Source: Paludibacteraceae bacterium
Lineage (GTDB): Bacteria > Bacteroidota > Bacteroidia > Bacteroidales > Paludibacteraceae
Assembly: GCA_017464475.1 (NCBI GenBank)
Contig: JAFTZQ010000015.1
Span: 16,091-80,090, forward strand
Direction of reading: 5' to 3'
DNA: 64,000 nt
Under the pieces are notes generated by a model. It searched no databases, was not told the origin of the DNA, and worked only from the letters and a program-made list of their open reading frames with translations. Shown here piece after piece: positions 32,264 to 39,543 of this stretch (its first letter is position 1; each line of letters opens with the position of its first letter). The position numbers were made by a program, and so were the translations under genes.

Positions 32264-33336
32264 TGCGAGTTCTTTTTCTCACACCGTGGTATCCGTCTGA
32301 GCAAGACGCGATGAGTGGTCTCTTCGTGCAAAAACACGCGGAGGCAGTTCGTGCGCAGGGATGCGAAGTGCGGGTGATTCATTCGGAGAGTTGGCGCGAA
32401 CTGCTCTTTGCTTGGCGAGACTTGCGCCGCGAAGGATGGATGCCGGATGTGGTGCAGTTGAATGTGCTTCAGAAACAGGGATTTTTGGCGCTCTGGCTGA
32501 AACGGCGATATGGGATTCCGTATGTGATCGTAGAGCACTGGAGCGGGTACCTGCCGGAGAACGGGATGTTCGGGCGACTGAACATTCTCAAAAAGAAACT
32601 CTACAAACACATTGCCGCAGAGGCTTCTGCAATCCTGCCGGTAAGCAACCGGTTAGCCGAAGCGATGCAAGAATGCGGCATAGAAAACCGCAAGTGGCTG
32701 AGGATCAACAATGTAGTGGATGACTTCTTTTTCGATAAATCGACATATCGAATTATCGATACATCGAACCGTCCCAAAAGGTTTCTCCATGTAAGTTGTT
32801 TTGACGAGCGGGCGAAGAACGTATCGGGTCTGCTACGGGCGGCAAAGATGCTGAGCGAAAAAAGGCAGGATTGGCAGTTGGTGATGGTCGGAACCGGTAT
32901 TGATTATGAGGAAATGCGCGCGTACGAGCGGGATTTGGAGATCCCTGAAGGTCTGATCCGCTGGACGGGTGAGTTGACGCCACGCGAAGTGGCGGACGAG
33001 ATGCACCGTGCGGATGTGTTTGTGCTCTCCAGCCGGTACGAGACGTACGGCGTAGTGCTGGCGGAAGCGGCAGTCGCAGGCATGCAGATTGTGAGTACGC
33101 CGGTGGGGATAGCCGAAGAAGTGGGTGCACTCATTGTGTCGCAAGAGATTGCGCAAAACAAACCCGGTAAGTTTGCGGAGTTCCTGGAATCGGCGATGTG
33201 GAAGCCGTCGGAGGGTAGCCGTCAGAAGTCAGCTATCAGTTGTCAGCCGTCAGAGGTCAGAAGCCAGTATTCGGCAGAAAGTATAGGAAAGAAACTCAAA
33301 GAGGTCTATGATAGCTGTTTGCATCGCGACATATAA
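32263..33336 (+). CDS. Glycosyltransferase family 4
   Basis: From the ATG at 32263 (sharing its A with the previous stop, TGATG) the product is 357 residues. The N-terminal Rossmann part begins VLFLTPWYPSEQDAMSGLFV; the C-terminal part has the nucleotide-sugar site SSRYETYGVVLAEAAVAG, the E-x7-E signature of GT4 retaining transferases. It should act on the cytoplasmic side of the membrane on a lipid-linked or protein glycan. Two repeat tracts lie inside: an 8-bp TCGA-type tract giving DKSTYRIIDTSNR at about residue 157-169, and a heptad tract giving RQKSAISCQPSEVRSQYS near the C-terminus. Confidence 0.88.
   Translation: MRVLFLTPWYPSEQDAMSGLFVQKHAEAVRAQGCEVRVIHSESWRELLFAWRDLRREGWMPDVVQLNVLQKQGFLALWLKRRYGIPYVIVEHWSGYLPENGMFGRLNILKKKLYKHIAAEASAILPVSNRLAEAMQECGIENRKWLRINNVVDDFFFDKSTYRIIDTSNRPKRFLHVSCFDERAKNVSGLLRAAKMLSEKRQDWQLVMVGTGIDYEEMRAYERDLEIPEGLIRWTGELTPREVADEMHRADVFVLSSRYETYGVVLAEAAVAGMQIVSTPVGIAEEVGALIVSQEIAQNKPGKFAEFLESAMWKPSEGSRQKSAISCQPSEVRSQYSAESIGKKLKEVYDSCLHRDI
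32732..32768. repeat. 8-bp TCGA-type tandem repeat (in GT4 gene)
   Basis: Units TCGATAAA TCGACATA TCGAATTA TCGATACA TCGA, in frame. Confidence 0.8.
33216..33270. repeat. Short tandem repeat GTCAGAA/GTCAGCC type (in GT4 gene)
   Basis: Seven or eight degenerate 7-bp units of GTCAGnn, in frame. Confidence 0.8.
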
Positions 33337-34222
33337 CCACGAGGCTTTTATCGCCGAGGCGATCGAGAGTGTGCTCTCGCAGCAATGCGATGAGGCGATG
33401 TGCATCTATATAGGCGACGATGCTTCCACGGACGGTACCTCATCGGTATGTCGTCGGTATGCGGGGCAGGACAAACGGATCGTGTATATACGGCGCGAGA
33501 CGAACATGGGGCTGGTGCGCAACACGATTGATTTATACCGCCGGATCATAGCGGACGGAGCGGATTATATCGCGATGCTGGACGGAGACGATTTCTGGTG
33601 CCACAAGGGGAAACTGCAGATGCAAGTGGAGTACCTGCGCGCGCACCCGGAATGCGGGTTTGTGCATACCGGCGGCAGGGTGCTCTCCGGCTGCAATAAA
33701 TGGACTTTCGGTCAACGCGAAGGGGTCTATGGCATCGATTCACCGGGGTTCGCCAACTGCACGGTGGTTTTTCGGACAAAGTTGCTGGACGAGAAGGTGT
33801 TAGAGACAATAGAAGCACAGGATTTTCGATGGTTGGACTACCCGCTGTACGGCGTTTTCTACCAGAAGACGAAATGGGTTTACCTGCCGGAGGAGACTGC
33901 GGTCTGGCGGGATCATGAGTCCGTTTCGCAACCCCGAGAGGCGAAAGCGATCTTACGCAACCGCGAAGAGCGATGCCGGATGTGGAAATGGCTGGACACA
34001 CAGTTTCCCGGAAAAGTGGGCTATTCGGAGACGGAAGCGCAGAATTATTTATACGAACAGCGATTGAATTTGATTTACCAATTCGGCGACCTTAGTCTGG
34101 TCACTCCGGAGTTGCTAAACGCGTATCAACCGAGGAGTTGGAAGCTAAGAATGAAGAAAATAGGGCTCAAAAACAAGATATTTTATTCTATTTTGCGAAA
34201 ATTTTCACAAAAATTTGCATAA
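33308..34222 (+). CDS. Glycosyltransferase family 2
   Basis: The 304-residue GT-A enzyme begins MIAVCIATYNHEAFI, with the nucleotide-binding DDASTDGT at about residues 37-44 and the DxD-type metal motif MLDGDDFW at about 92-99. It should add one sugar from a nucleotide-sugar donor. It overlaps the GT4 gene by 29 bases, so the pair is translated together. The last codons overlap the -33 element of the tonB promoter. Confidence 0.9.
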   Translation: MIAVCIATYNHEAFIAEAIESVLSQQCDEAMCIYIGDDASTDGTSSVCRRYAGQDKRIVYIRRETNMGLVRNTIDLYRRIIADGADYIAMLDGDDFWCHKGKLQMQVEYLRAHPECGFVHTGGRVLSGCNKWTFGQREGVYGIDSPGFANCTVVFRTKLLDEKVLETIEAQDFRWLDYPLYGVFYQKTKWVYLPEETAVWRDHESVSQPREAKAILRNREERCRMWKWLDTQFPGKVGYSETEAQNYLYEQRLNLIYQFGDLSLVTPELLNAYQPRSWKLRMKKIGLKNKIFYSILRKFSQKFA

Positions 34223-34245
34223 ATCGCAAAAAAGCAGTATCTTTG
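34214..34245 (+). promoter_or_regulatory. Promoter of the tonB-like gene
   Basis: -33 TTTG (34214-34217), -7 TATCTTTG (34238-34245). Confidence 0.8.
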
Positions 34246-34307
34246 TAGCCGATTTTGAAATCTGAGTGCCTGCGGGCGGAAGATAAACGACCTAAAAAAC
34301 ACAAGAT

Positions 34308-34988
34308 ATGCAAGTAAAGAAATCAGAAAGTGCCAGCTTAGAGAAGGACAAACTCGTCTATGTATTGATGGGTTTGGTATTCGTACTCAGCGTTATTTAC
34401 GTAGCGCTGGAGTGGACTGAGCGCGAGGTCACGAAGTATGAGGTGACCGACACAGAGTTCCTCTTTGAGGAAGAGGTAGAGATTCAGCAGACGAGTCAAG
34501 AGACTCCTCCCCCTCCCCCACCCCCTGCCGTACAGGAAGTGGAAGTGCTGAACGTAGTAGAGGATAACGTAGAGACCGAGTCGATCGAGGTGAACACCGA
34601 GGACGACAAGGAGACCGAAGTGGTTATCGCTGCGCCGGTAGAGGCTCCCGTAGAGGAAGAGGAAGAAGAGGTTATCTTCGTCGTTGTAGAGAAGATGCCG
34701 GAGTTCCCGGGTGGACAGCAGGCATTGTTCAAATACCTGAGCGAGAACGTGAAGTATCCGGTTATTGCACAGGAGAACGGTATCCAAGGTCGTGTGATCT
34801 GCCAGTTCGTGGTTAACCGTGACGGTTCGATCGTGGATGTAGAGGTCGTTCGTTCGGGTGGTGATCCTTCGCTGGACAAAGAGGCTATCCGCGTCATCAA
34901 ATCGATGCCGAAATGGAAACCGGGTCAGCAACGTGGTAAACCCGTCCGCGTGAAATATACCGTGCCGGTTAACTTCAAACTCCAATAA
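34308..34988 (+). CDS. TonB-family energy transducer
   Basis: The 226-residue protein has one N-terminal membrane helix (about 17-37, LVYVLMGLVFVLSVIYVAL), a periplasmic linker with a proline run (about 67-73) and an acidic Val/Glu-rich stretch, then the TonB C-terminal domain (about 129-226, EFPGGQQALFKYLSENVKYP and GRVICQFVVNRDGSIVDVEV). It links the inner-membrane proton motive force to outer-membrane receptors. No exbB/exbD nearby. It has its own promoter; spacer to recG is 112 bases and contains a TTTGAAAG-type repeat. Confidence 0.9.
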   Translation: MQVKKSESASLEKDKLVYVLMGLVFVLSVIYVALEWTEREVTKYEVTDTEFLFEEEVEIQQTSQETPPPPPPPAVQEVEVLNVVEDNVETESIEVNTEDDKETEVVIAAPVEAPVEEEEEEVIFVVVEKMPEFPGGQQALFKYLSENVKYPVIAQENGIQGRVICQFVVNRDGSIVDVEVVRSGGDPSLDKEAIRVIKSMPKWKPGQQRGKPVRVKYTVPVNFKLQ

Positions 34989-34989
34989 T

Positions 34990-35045
34990 CGGTTTGAATG
35001 TTTGAAAGTTTGAGCCCTGCGGGCTTGGTTTGAAAGTTCGAACGC
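34990..35045. repeat. Short tandem repeat TTTGAAAG type
   Basis: Units GTTTGAAT GTTTGAAA GTTTGAG, then a GCCCTGCGGGC hairpin and GTTTGAAA GTTCGAAC, in the tonB-recG spacer. Confidence 0.65.
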
Positions 35046-35100
35046 GCTGCCAAACAAGGACGAAGTCCCAAACAAACGAAGTCAAACTTAAAACCTCCTC

Positions 35101-37221
35101 ATGGAGCTATCTCACAGAGATATAACGTATTGTAAGAATGTCGGTGCGAAGCGTGCCGACATTCTTCGTAAAGAATTGAAGGTGAATACCGCGCTGGACA
35201 TGGTGCGGCAGTATCCGTATAAGTATATCGACCGCAGTCGGTTCTATCGGATTGCGGAGATAGAGGACGAGGATACGTATGTGCAGATCGTTGGCGAAGT
35301 GACGGAATGGCACACGATCGGCATCGGTCGGGCGCAACGACTGAGCGCCACCTTCAATGACGGAACGCACCAATGCGAGTTGGTGTGGTTCAAGGGCGTG
35401 CAGTATGTCAAGTTACAGCGCGGGATCAAATATCTGCTGTTTGGAAAGCCGAGCCGGTTCAATCACACCTATAATTTCGTTCATCCGGAGTTGACGCCGT
35501 GGAGCAAAGTGACGCCGGAGATGACGCAGGGTCTGGAGCCGTATTATAATACGACGGAGACCATGAAGCGGCATGGACTGAACTCCAAAGCGATACGAAA
35601 TATCATTGCGGAGCTGATGCCGGAGTTGAAGATGGGTGTGCCGGACACGATGGGTGCCGATATCTTGCAGCGATACCGTCTGATGGGCTTGACCGATGCG
35701 CTGGTGAATGTGCATTTCCCAAAAGACACACCGACGATGCAGGCGGCGCGGGCAAGGCTGAAATTCGAGGAGTTATTCTATATCCAGATGCAGCTGCTGC
35801 GGCAGATGAAGCGCAGGGAGCAGAACCCGGGCTTCGCGATGCCGATGGTGGGCAGCCGTTTTCACGCCTTGTATAAGTCGCTGCCTTTTGACCTGACGGG
35901 TGCGCAGAAAAGGGTGATTCATGAGATCCACGACGACCTGAAGTCCGGACGCCAGATGAACCGGTTGCTGCAAGGCGATGTGGGTAGCGGCAAGACCTTA
36001 GTGGCATTGCTCTGCTGTCTGCTGGCTGTTGACAACGGCTATCAGACTTGTATCATGGCGCCGACGGAGATATTAGCGAACCAGCATTACGAGACCCTGA
36101 AGGCGTTCTTGGCGCCATTAGGCGACGCAGTACATATCGCTCTGTTAACCGGTTCGACGACCGCCAAGCAACGGGTGCCGATCCATGAGGGACTGCTGAA
36201 TGGCACAATCCATATATTAATAGGTACGCACGCGCTCATAGAGGACACGGTGCAGTGGCAGAACTTAGGGTTCGTCGTGATCGACGAGCAGCACCGTTTC
36301 GGCGTGGCGCAGCGGGCGAAGCTATGGGGGAAGTCAGCCGTCAGAAGTCAGCCGTCAGAAGTCAGTATTCCGCCGCATATCCTCGTCATGACCGCTACGC
36401 CTATTCCGCGTACCCTGGCGATGACCGTCTATGGCGATCTGCATGTGAGTATCATCGATGAGCTGCCGCCGGGACGCAAGCCGGTGCAGACCATCCATTA
36501 TAATATCAATCGCCGGGCGCAGGTGTATGCCTTCGTGCGCAAACAGATCCAAGAAGGGCGGCAGGTCTATGTGGTTTATCCGCTGATTAAGGAGAATGAG
36601 AAACTGGACCTGCAGGACTTGCAGAACGGTTTTAATGAGTTATGCGAGGCGTTCCCGGAATATAAGATTTCCATGGTCCACGGTCAGATGAAGGCGGCGG
36701 ACAAGGACCTGCAGATGCAGCGGTTTGCGAGCGGCGAGACCCAGATTCTGGTAGCGACGACCGTCATTGAGGTGGGCGTGAACGTACCGAACGCGACGGT
36801 GATGATGATCCAGAACGCGGAGCGGTTCGGTCTGAGCCAGTTGCACCAGTTACGCGGACGTGTGGGGCGCGGCGGAGACCAGAGTTACTGCCTGCTGCTG
36901 ACCGATATGGAGATCAGCGGCGATACGCGCAAGCGGATGGATATCATGGTGGCTACCAACGACGGATTCCGCATCGCGGAGGAGGACTTGCGGCTGCGCG
37001 GCGCAGGCGATATAGACGGCACCCAGCAGTCGGGAATCCCGTTTGATCTGCATATAGCGAACCTGTCCACGGACGGTCAGTTGCTGACGCTGGCACGACA
37101 GGCTGCGATGGATATTCTGGACAAAGATCCGCTGCTGGAGGACGAGATGAACCGGATATACAAAAGAAGACTCGACACCTTGCGGATCGAGTCTCCTCAG
37201 AATTGGAGCGAAATAAGCTGA
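35101..37221 (+). CDS. recG: ATP-dependent DNA helicase RecG
   Basis: The 706-residue helicase remodels stalled forks and Holliday junctions. It has the N-terminal OB wedge domain (about 60-150), Walker A GDVGSGKT (about 291-298), the DEQH box VVIDEQHRFGV (about 391-401), TATPIPRT (about 430-437), TTVIEVGVNVPNA and QLHQLRGRVGRG. A heptad-repeat tract adds KSAVRSQPSEVSI between the DEQH and TATP motifs (about 411-423), a place where family members have a short loop. The stop codon is directly adjacent to the rpsU stop on the other strand. Confidence 0.95.
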   Translation: MELSHRDITYCKNVGAKRADILRKELKVNTALDMVRQYPYKYIDRSRFYRIAEIEDEDTYVQIVGEVTEWHTIGIGRAQRLSATFNDGTHQCELVWFKGVQYVKLQRGIKYLLFGKPSRFNHTYNFVHPELTPWSKVTPEMTQGLEPYYNTTETMKRHGLNSKAIRNIIAELMPELKMGVPDTMGADILQRYRLMGLTDALVNVHFPKDTPTMQAARARLKFEELFYIQMQLLRQMKRREQNPGFAMPMVGSRFHALYKSLPFDLTGAQKRVIHEIHDDLKSGRQMNRLLQGDVGSGKTLVALLCCLLAVDNGYQTCIMAPTEILANQHYETLKAFLAPLGDAVHIALLTGSTTAKQRVPIHEGLLNGTIHILIGTHALIEDTVQWQNLGFVVIDEQHRFGVAQRAKLWGKSAVRSQPSEVSIPPHILVMTATPIPRTLAMTVYGDLHVSIIDELPPGRKPVQTIHYNINRRAQVYAFVRKQIQEGRQVYVVYPLIKENEKLDLQDLQNGFNELCEAFPEYKISMVHGQMKAADKDLQMQRFASGETQILVATTVIEVGVNVPNATVMMIQNAERFGLSQLHQLRGRVGRGGDQSYCLLLTDMEISGDTRKRMDIMVATNDGFRIAEEDLRLRGAGDIDGTQQSGIPFDLHIANLSTDGQLLTLARQAAMDILDKDPLLEDEMNRIYKRRLDTLRIESPQNWSEIS
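36331..36368. repeat. Short tandem repeat GTCAGCC/GTCAGAA (in recG)
   Basis: GTCAGCC GTCAGAA GTCAGCC GTCAGAA GTCAGTA: five units, in frame. Confidence 0.9.
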
Positions 37222-37416
37222 TTACTTATCGTCGTTAGCGTGCAATGACTGCACATAACGGGCATGTGCCATCTTAACTCGCTTCAGCTCACTCGGTTTG
37301 TCGAATTGCTGACGGCGACGGAGCTCTTTTACGACACCCGTCTTATCGAATTTGCGTTTGAATTTCTTAATCGCGCGCTCGATGTTCTCACCTTCTTTTA
37401 CAGGAACGATAATCAT
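37222..37416 (-). CDS. rpsU: 30S ribosomal protein bS21
   Basis: The 64-residue basic protein MIIVPVKEGENIERAIKKFK... is a typical Bacteroidota bS21. In Flavobacterium ribosomes bS21, with bS18 and bS6, holds the anti-Shine-Dalgarno end of 16S rRNA out of action, and rpsU itself carries a strong Shine-Dalgarno site. The same site is visible here (AAAGGAGGTG, 37423-37432), so autoregulation through bS21 shortage is likely. It is transcribed 20 bases behind tRNA-Leu and ends with no gap against recG. Confidence 0.95.
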   Translation of the reverse strand: MIIVPVKEGENIERAIKKFKRKFDKTGVVKELRRRQQFDKPSELKRVKMAHARYVQSLHANDDK

Positions 37417-37422
37417 TGCTTA

Positions 37423-37432
37423 CACCTCCTTT
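37423..37432 (-). promoter_or_regulatory. Strong Shine-Dalgarno site of rpsU
   Basis: AAAGGAGGTG with 6 bases between it and the ATG at 37416. Almost all other genes in the window lack such a site. Confidence 0.9.
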
Positions 37433-37436
37433 CTAG

Positions 37437-37516
37437 TACCCAGGGCCGGGATCGAACCGGCACGGTTTCCCATTGGTGTTTGAGACCAACGCGTCTACCA
37501 ATTCCGCCACCTGGGC
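37437..37516 (-). tRNA. tRNA-Leu (anticodon CAA)
   Basis: An 80-base class II tRNA: acceptor GCCCAGG / CCTGGGT, anticodon arm TTGGT-CTCAAAC-ACCAA with anticodon CAA, a short variable arm and T-arm GCCGG-TTCGATC-CCGGC. The CCA end is not encoded. It precedes rpsU on the same transcript. Confidence 0.93.
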
Positions 37517-37586
37517 TTCGCGTTCGGCAAGAAGATTGCAATGGTTTATACCGCTCCGCAAAATAAACGGACAACTTCTGCCTCCG

Positions 37587-37632
37587 CTCTCCCCAAAAAT
37601 TAAAATTTTCGGGGACCCCATTTAGGGGTTTA
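37587..37632 (-). promoter_or_regulatory. Two adjacent hairpins in the tRNA-Leu/rpsU leader
   Basis: Minus strand: ACCCCTAAATGGGGT (hairpin 1) directly followed by CCCCGAAAATT...AATTTTTGGGG (hairpin 2), between the promoter at 37658 and tRNA-Leu. Confidence 0.5.
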
Positions 37633-37657
37633 GTGCTTATTCGAGCGAAAAAGCGTG

Positions 37658-37689
37658 CAAAATTACAACAAATATTTGAATTGACCAAA
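37658..37689 (-). promoter_or_regulatory. Promoter of tRNA-Leu and rpsU
   Basis: -33 TTTGG (37686-37689), -7 TAATTTTG (37658-37665) on the minus strand. Confidence 0.7.
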
Positions 37690-37704
37690 TTTTAGGACGT
37701 TTTT

Positions 37705-37736
37705 TTTGCATAAATGCGTTTTTTTTTGTACTTTTG
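37705..37736 (+). promoter_or_regulatory. Promoter of tcdA
   Basis: -33 TTTG (37705-37708), -7 TACTTTTG (37729-37736); start codon 20 bases later. Confidence 0.75.
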
Positions 37737-37755
37737 CACCCTAAATCAATACAGA

Positions 37756-38547
37756 ATGGACGAATTCTTCTCAAGAAGCGAAGCATTATTGGGTGCAGAA
37801 GCGATGGAAGCGCTTCGGACAAAACGGGTGATCCTGTTCGGCGTCGGAGGTGTGGGTTCATGGTGCGCAGAGGCATTAGTTCGGACGGGGTTAACGCATC
37901 TGACTATCGTCGATGGCGACACCGTGCAGCCTTCTAATGTCAACCGGCAGCTGCCGGCGACAAGGGAGACTTTGGGGCGTCCCAAAGTGGAGGTGCTACG
38001 CGAACGGCTCTTGACCATCAATCCCGAAGCGGAGATAGTGGCGATTCATAGAATGTATAACCCCACCCTAATTTGTTCTACGACCGTCCACTGGACGCTT
38101 GATCGGGCAAAGCCCTTCACCCGCACAAGGGAGGGAGAAAAAGAGAAGACATACGATTTTCGAATAGAGGAATATGACTATGTGATTGATGCGATAGACA
38201 GTGTGGCGGCAAAGACAGACCTTATTTTATGCGCGACGCGCACGCGAGGGGTGAAGATATTCAGCTCCATGGGTGCCGCACTCCGCTTCGATCCGACCAA
38301 AGTGACGACAGGCGAACTGATGTCCATCCAAGGTGACGCACTCGCCAGAGCTGTCCGTGCACGCATGAAGAAAATAGGTCTTCATCCGTACAAAAAAGTG
38401 AAGTGCGTCTATTCGACGGGAAATGGACAACCCCTCCCGACCTCCCCTCAGGGGGAGGAGAAAATCAAGGGCAGTCTGATGCAAGTCACCGCCGTCTTCG
38501 GCTGCACGTTAGCAAGCATGGTGATAGAGGATATGAGGAAAAGGTAA
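37756..38547 (+). CDS. tcdA: tRNA threonylcarbamoyladenosine dehydratase
   Basis: From the ATG at 37756 the product is 263 residues of the E1/ThiF-like family that cyclises t6A37 in tRNA to ct6A using ATP. The nucleotide-binding motif VILFGVGGVGSWCAEALVRTG lies at about 26-46; NVNRQLPAT, DYVIDAIDSVAAK and KVKCVYSTG are family marks. Two repeat inserts are present: a long composite one of about 77 bases (about residues 102-127, with PTLICSTTVHWTLDRAKPF) and a short one (PLPTSPQGEEK at about 225-235). The start is set by the promoter, which overlaps the first 14 codons of the longer ORF. Confidence 0.9.
   Translation: MDEFFSRSEALLGAEAMEALRTKRVILFGVGGVGSWCAEALVRTGLTHLTIVDGDTVQPSNVNRQLPATRETLGRPKVEVLRERLLTINPEAEIVAIHRMYNPTLICSTTVHWTLDRAKPFTRTREGEKEKTYDFRIEEYDYVIDAIDSVAAKTDLILCATRTRGVKIFSSMGAALRFDPTKVTTGELMSIQGDALARAVRARMKKIGLHPYKKVKCVYSTGNGQPLPTSPQGEEKIKGSLMQVTAVFGCTLASMVIEDMRKR
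38059..38135. repeat. GC palindromic insert, copy 7, long composite form (in tcdA)
   Basis: Ends match other copies (AACCCCACCC at the left, CACAAGGGAGGGAG at the right) but a 45-base middle with GTCCACTGGAC palindrome is present instead of the short core. Confidence 0.7.
38428..38460. repeat. GC palindromic insert, copy 8 (in tcdA)
   Basis: CAACCCCTCCCGACCTCCCC, then TCAGGGGGAGGAG; encodes PLPTSPQGEE. Confidence 0.85.
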
Positions 38548-38585
38548 GATAACAAGCGTTCATTATAAAATGACCTAAAAACATG

Positions 38586-38622
38586 AAAAATGGCACTTTT
38601 ATTTGCAAGTGTCATTTTTTTT
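38586..38622 (+). terminator. Terminator of tcdA
   Basis: Stem AAAATGGCACTT / AAGTGTCATTTT, loop TTATTTGC, then a T run. The loop and right arm also hold the -33 TTTG of the next promoter. Confidence 0.8.
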
Positions 38623-38633
38623 GTGTAATTTTG
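38602..38633 (+). promoter_or_regulatory. Promoter of the toxin-antitoxin genes
   Basis: -33 TTTG (38602-38605), -7 TAATTTTG (38626-38633), lying inside the tcdA terminator. Confidence 0.75.
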
Positions 38634-38660
38634 CAGCGCAAAATCAATTTAATAACTTCT

Positions 38661-38667
38661 AAGGAGG
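38661..38667 (+). promoter_or_regulatory. Shine-Dalgarno site of the antitoxin gene
   Basis: AAGGAGG with 8 bases to the ATG at 38676; unusual for this genome. Confidence 0.8.
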
Positions 38668-38675
38668 CGAAAATT

Positions 38676-38933
38676 ATGGAAGCAACAATGAAAACATTAC
38701 TAATCACTCTGCCCAGTGCTGACGCTGCTTTCTTGCGGCGCCACTCACACAATATGGGATGGAAGATTACTACTATTCGTACTCCACGCGTCCAAGAACC
38801 TAAAGTAGAGATGACAGAGGAGGAATTCAGAGCCAAATTAGCTCATTCCAGTGCTCAAGCTGCTGCGGGGCACTATGTAGAAAAACTCCCTAACGAAACG
38901 ATGGTTCAATTCCTGGAACGAGTATGTATATAG
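38676..38933 (+). CDS. Probable antitoxin of a YoeB-like module
   Basis: The 85-residue product (start at 38676, chosen by the Shine-Dalgarno site; Met5 is an alternative) lies directly before a YoeB-like toxin and overlaps it by 10 bases, the usual antitoxin position. It does not look like YefM/Phd: the N-terminus KTLLITLPSADAAFLRRHSH and the middle KVEMTEEEFRAKLAHSSAQA are not family motifs I know. The C-terminal acidic and helical part would be the toxin-binding part. Antitoxin role is inferred from position. Confidence 0.65.
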   Translation: MEATMKTLLITLPSADAAFLRRHSHNMGWKITTIRTPRVQEPKVEMTEEEFRAKLAHSSAQAAAGHYVEKLPNETMVQFLERVCI

Positions 38934-39190
38934 TTCGGTTATCTTCTGATGCCCAAGCGGATTTAATCCGTTTGCGTAGAAATCTTCCGCAAGCATTCAA
39001 AAAAGCGGTTCAGTTGCTATCGGAATTAGAAGAACACCCACGCACGGGAACCGGTCAAGTAGAGCAACTCAAACATTTCGATAACGAAACATGGTCACGA
39101 CGCATAAACCGTGAACATAGATTAGTTTACGAAATCCATGATAAAGAAGTGCTTGTTTTAGTAATCTCCGCTTACGGGCACTACAAATAG
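38924..39190 (+). CDS. YoeB-like mRNA interferase toxin (RelE/ParE fold)
   Basis: The 88-residue protein closely follows the YoeB pattern: HPRTGTGQVEQLKHFDNETW, then SRRINREHRLVYEIHDKE and a C-terminal GHYK. The residues that correspond to the YoeB active site are present (Glu47, Arg66, His86, Tyr87 by my count), so it is likely an active ribosome-dependent mRNA endonuclease that binds the A site. It is co-transcribed with the antitoxin gene. Confidence 0.9.
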   Translation: MYIVRLSSDAQADLIRLRRNLPQAFKKAVQLLSELEEHPRTGTGQVEQLKHFDNETWSRRINREHRLVYEIHDKEVLVLVISAYGHYK

Positions 39191-39254
39191 CATATACCCC
39201 TCGTCGCTTGCCGACGTAAAACAGCAAGCATCCCTCACGATGTAAAAAGGAGGA

Positions 39255-39490
39255 CATAATAAAAGGCGTTTATTGACGCTTGTTTTGGAAACCTGGAATC
39301 CTGCAAAATTCTAAACCCCAAAACAAGATTGTGCAATAAGCGTCCTCGTGGGTATGTTAATATCCGTTCGCGCCCTTCATAGGGCGGGAGGGTTAGGCAT
39401 ATCGGGCGTGGACGTTATTGTTTATTCTTGGTTGTAGGGTCTTGCAGGAACCTCAGGTTTGGGAATAGGCAAAGATAAGGTTCCACGCTT
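39255..39490 (+). ncRNA. Candidate structured RNA upstream of the LRR genes
   Basis: A gene-free stretch with many pairings on either strand: CTTGTTTTGG (39279) with CCAAAACAAG (39318), GACGCTT (39275) with AAGCGTC (39338), hairpin CGCCCT-TCAT-AGGGCG (39371), GCGTGG (39406) with CCACGC (39483), GGAACCT (39447) with AGGTTCC (39478), and a long-range match of AACCTGGAATCCTGCA (39290) to the region 39443-39459. Some pairings exclude each other, as in a switching RNA. No family recognised; strand uncertain. Confidence 0.45.
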
Positions 39491-39543
39491 TTCTTATATA
39501 TTAATCCCCTATGCTGGAATCCATAGGATACAACAAATGAACT

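Noticed and set aside
37433-37621. ORF reading through tRNA-Leu
   Set aside because: Consists of tRNA and leader sequence; a known annotation artefact.
38059-38135. Composite insert in tcdA as an insertion sequence
   Set aside because: Only 77 bases, no transposase, no target duplication that I could see.
39244-39275. AGGAGG site at 39249 as start of a small gene
   Set aside because: No start codon at proper distance; the only near frame is a 12-codon TTG-started one 20 bases away.
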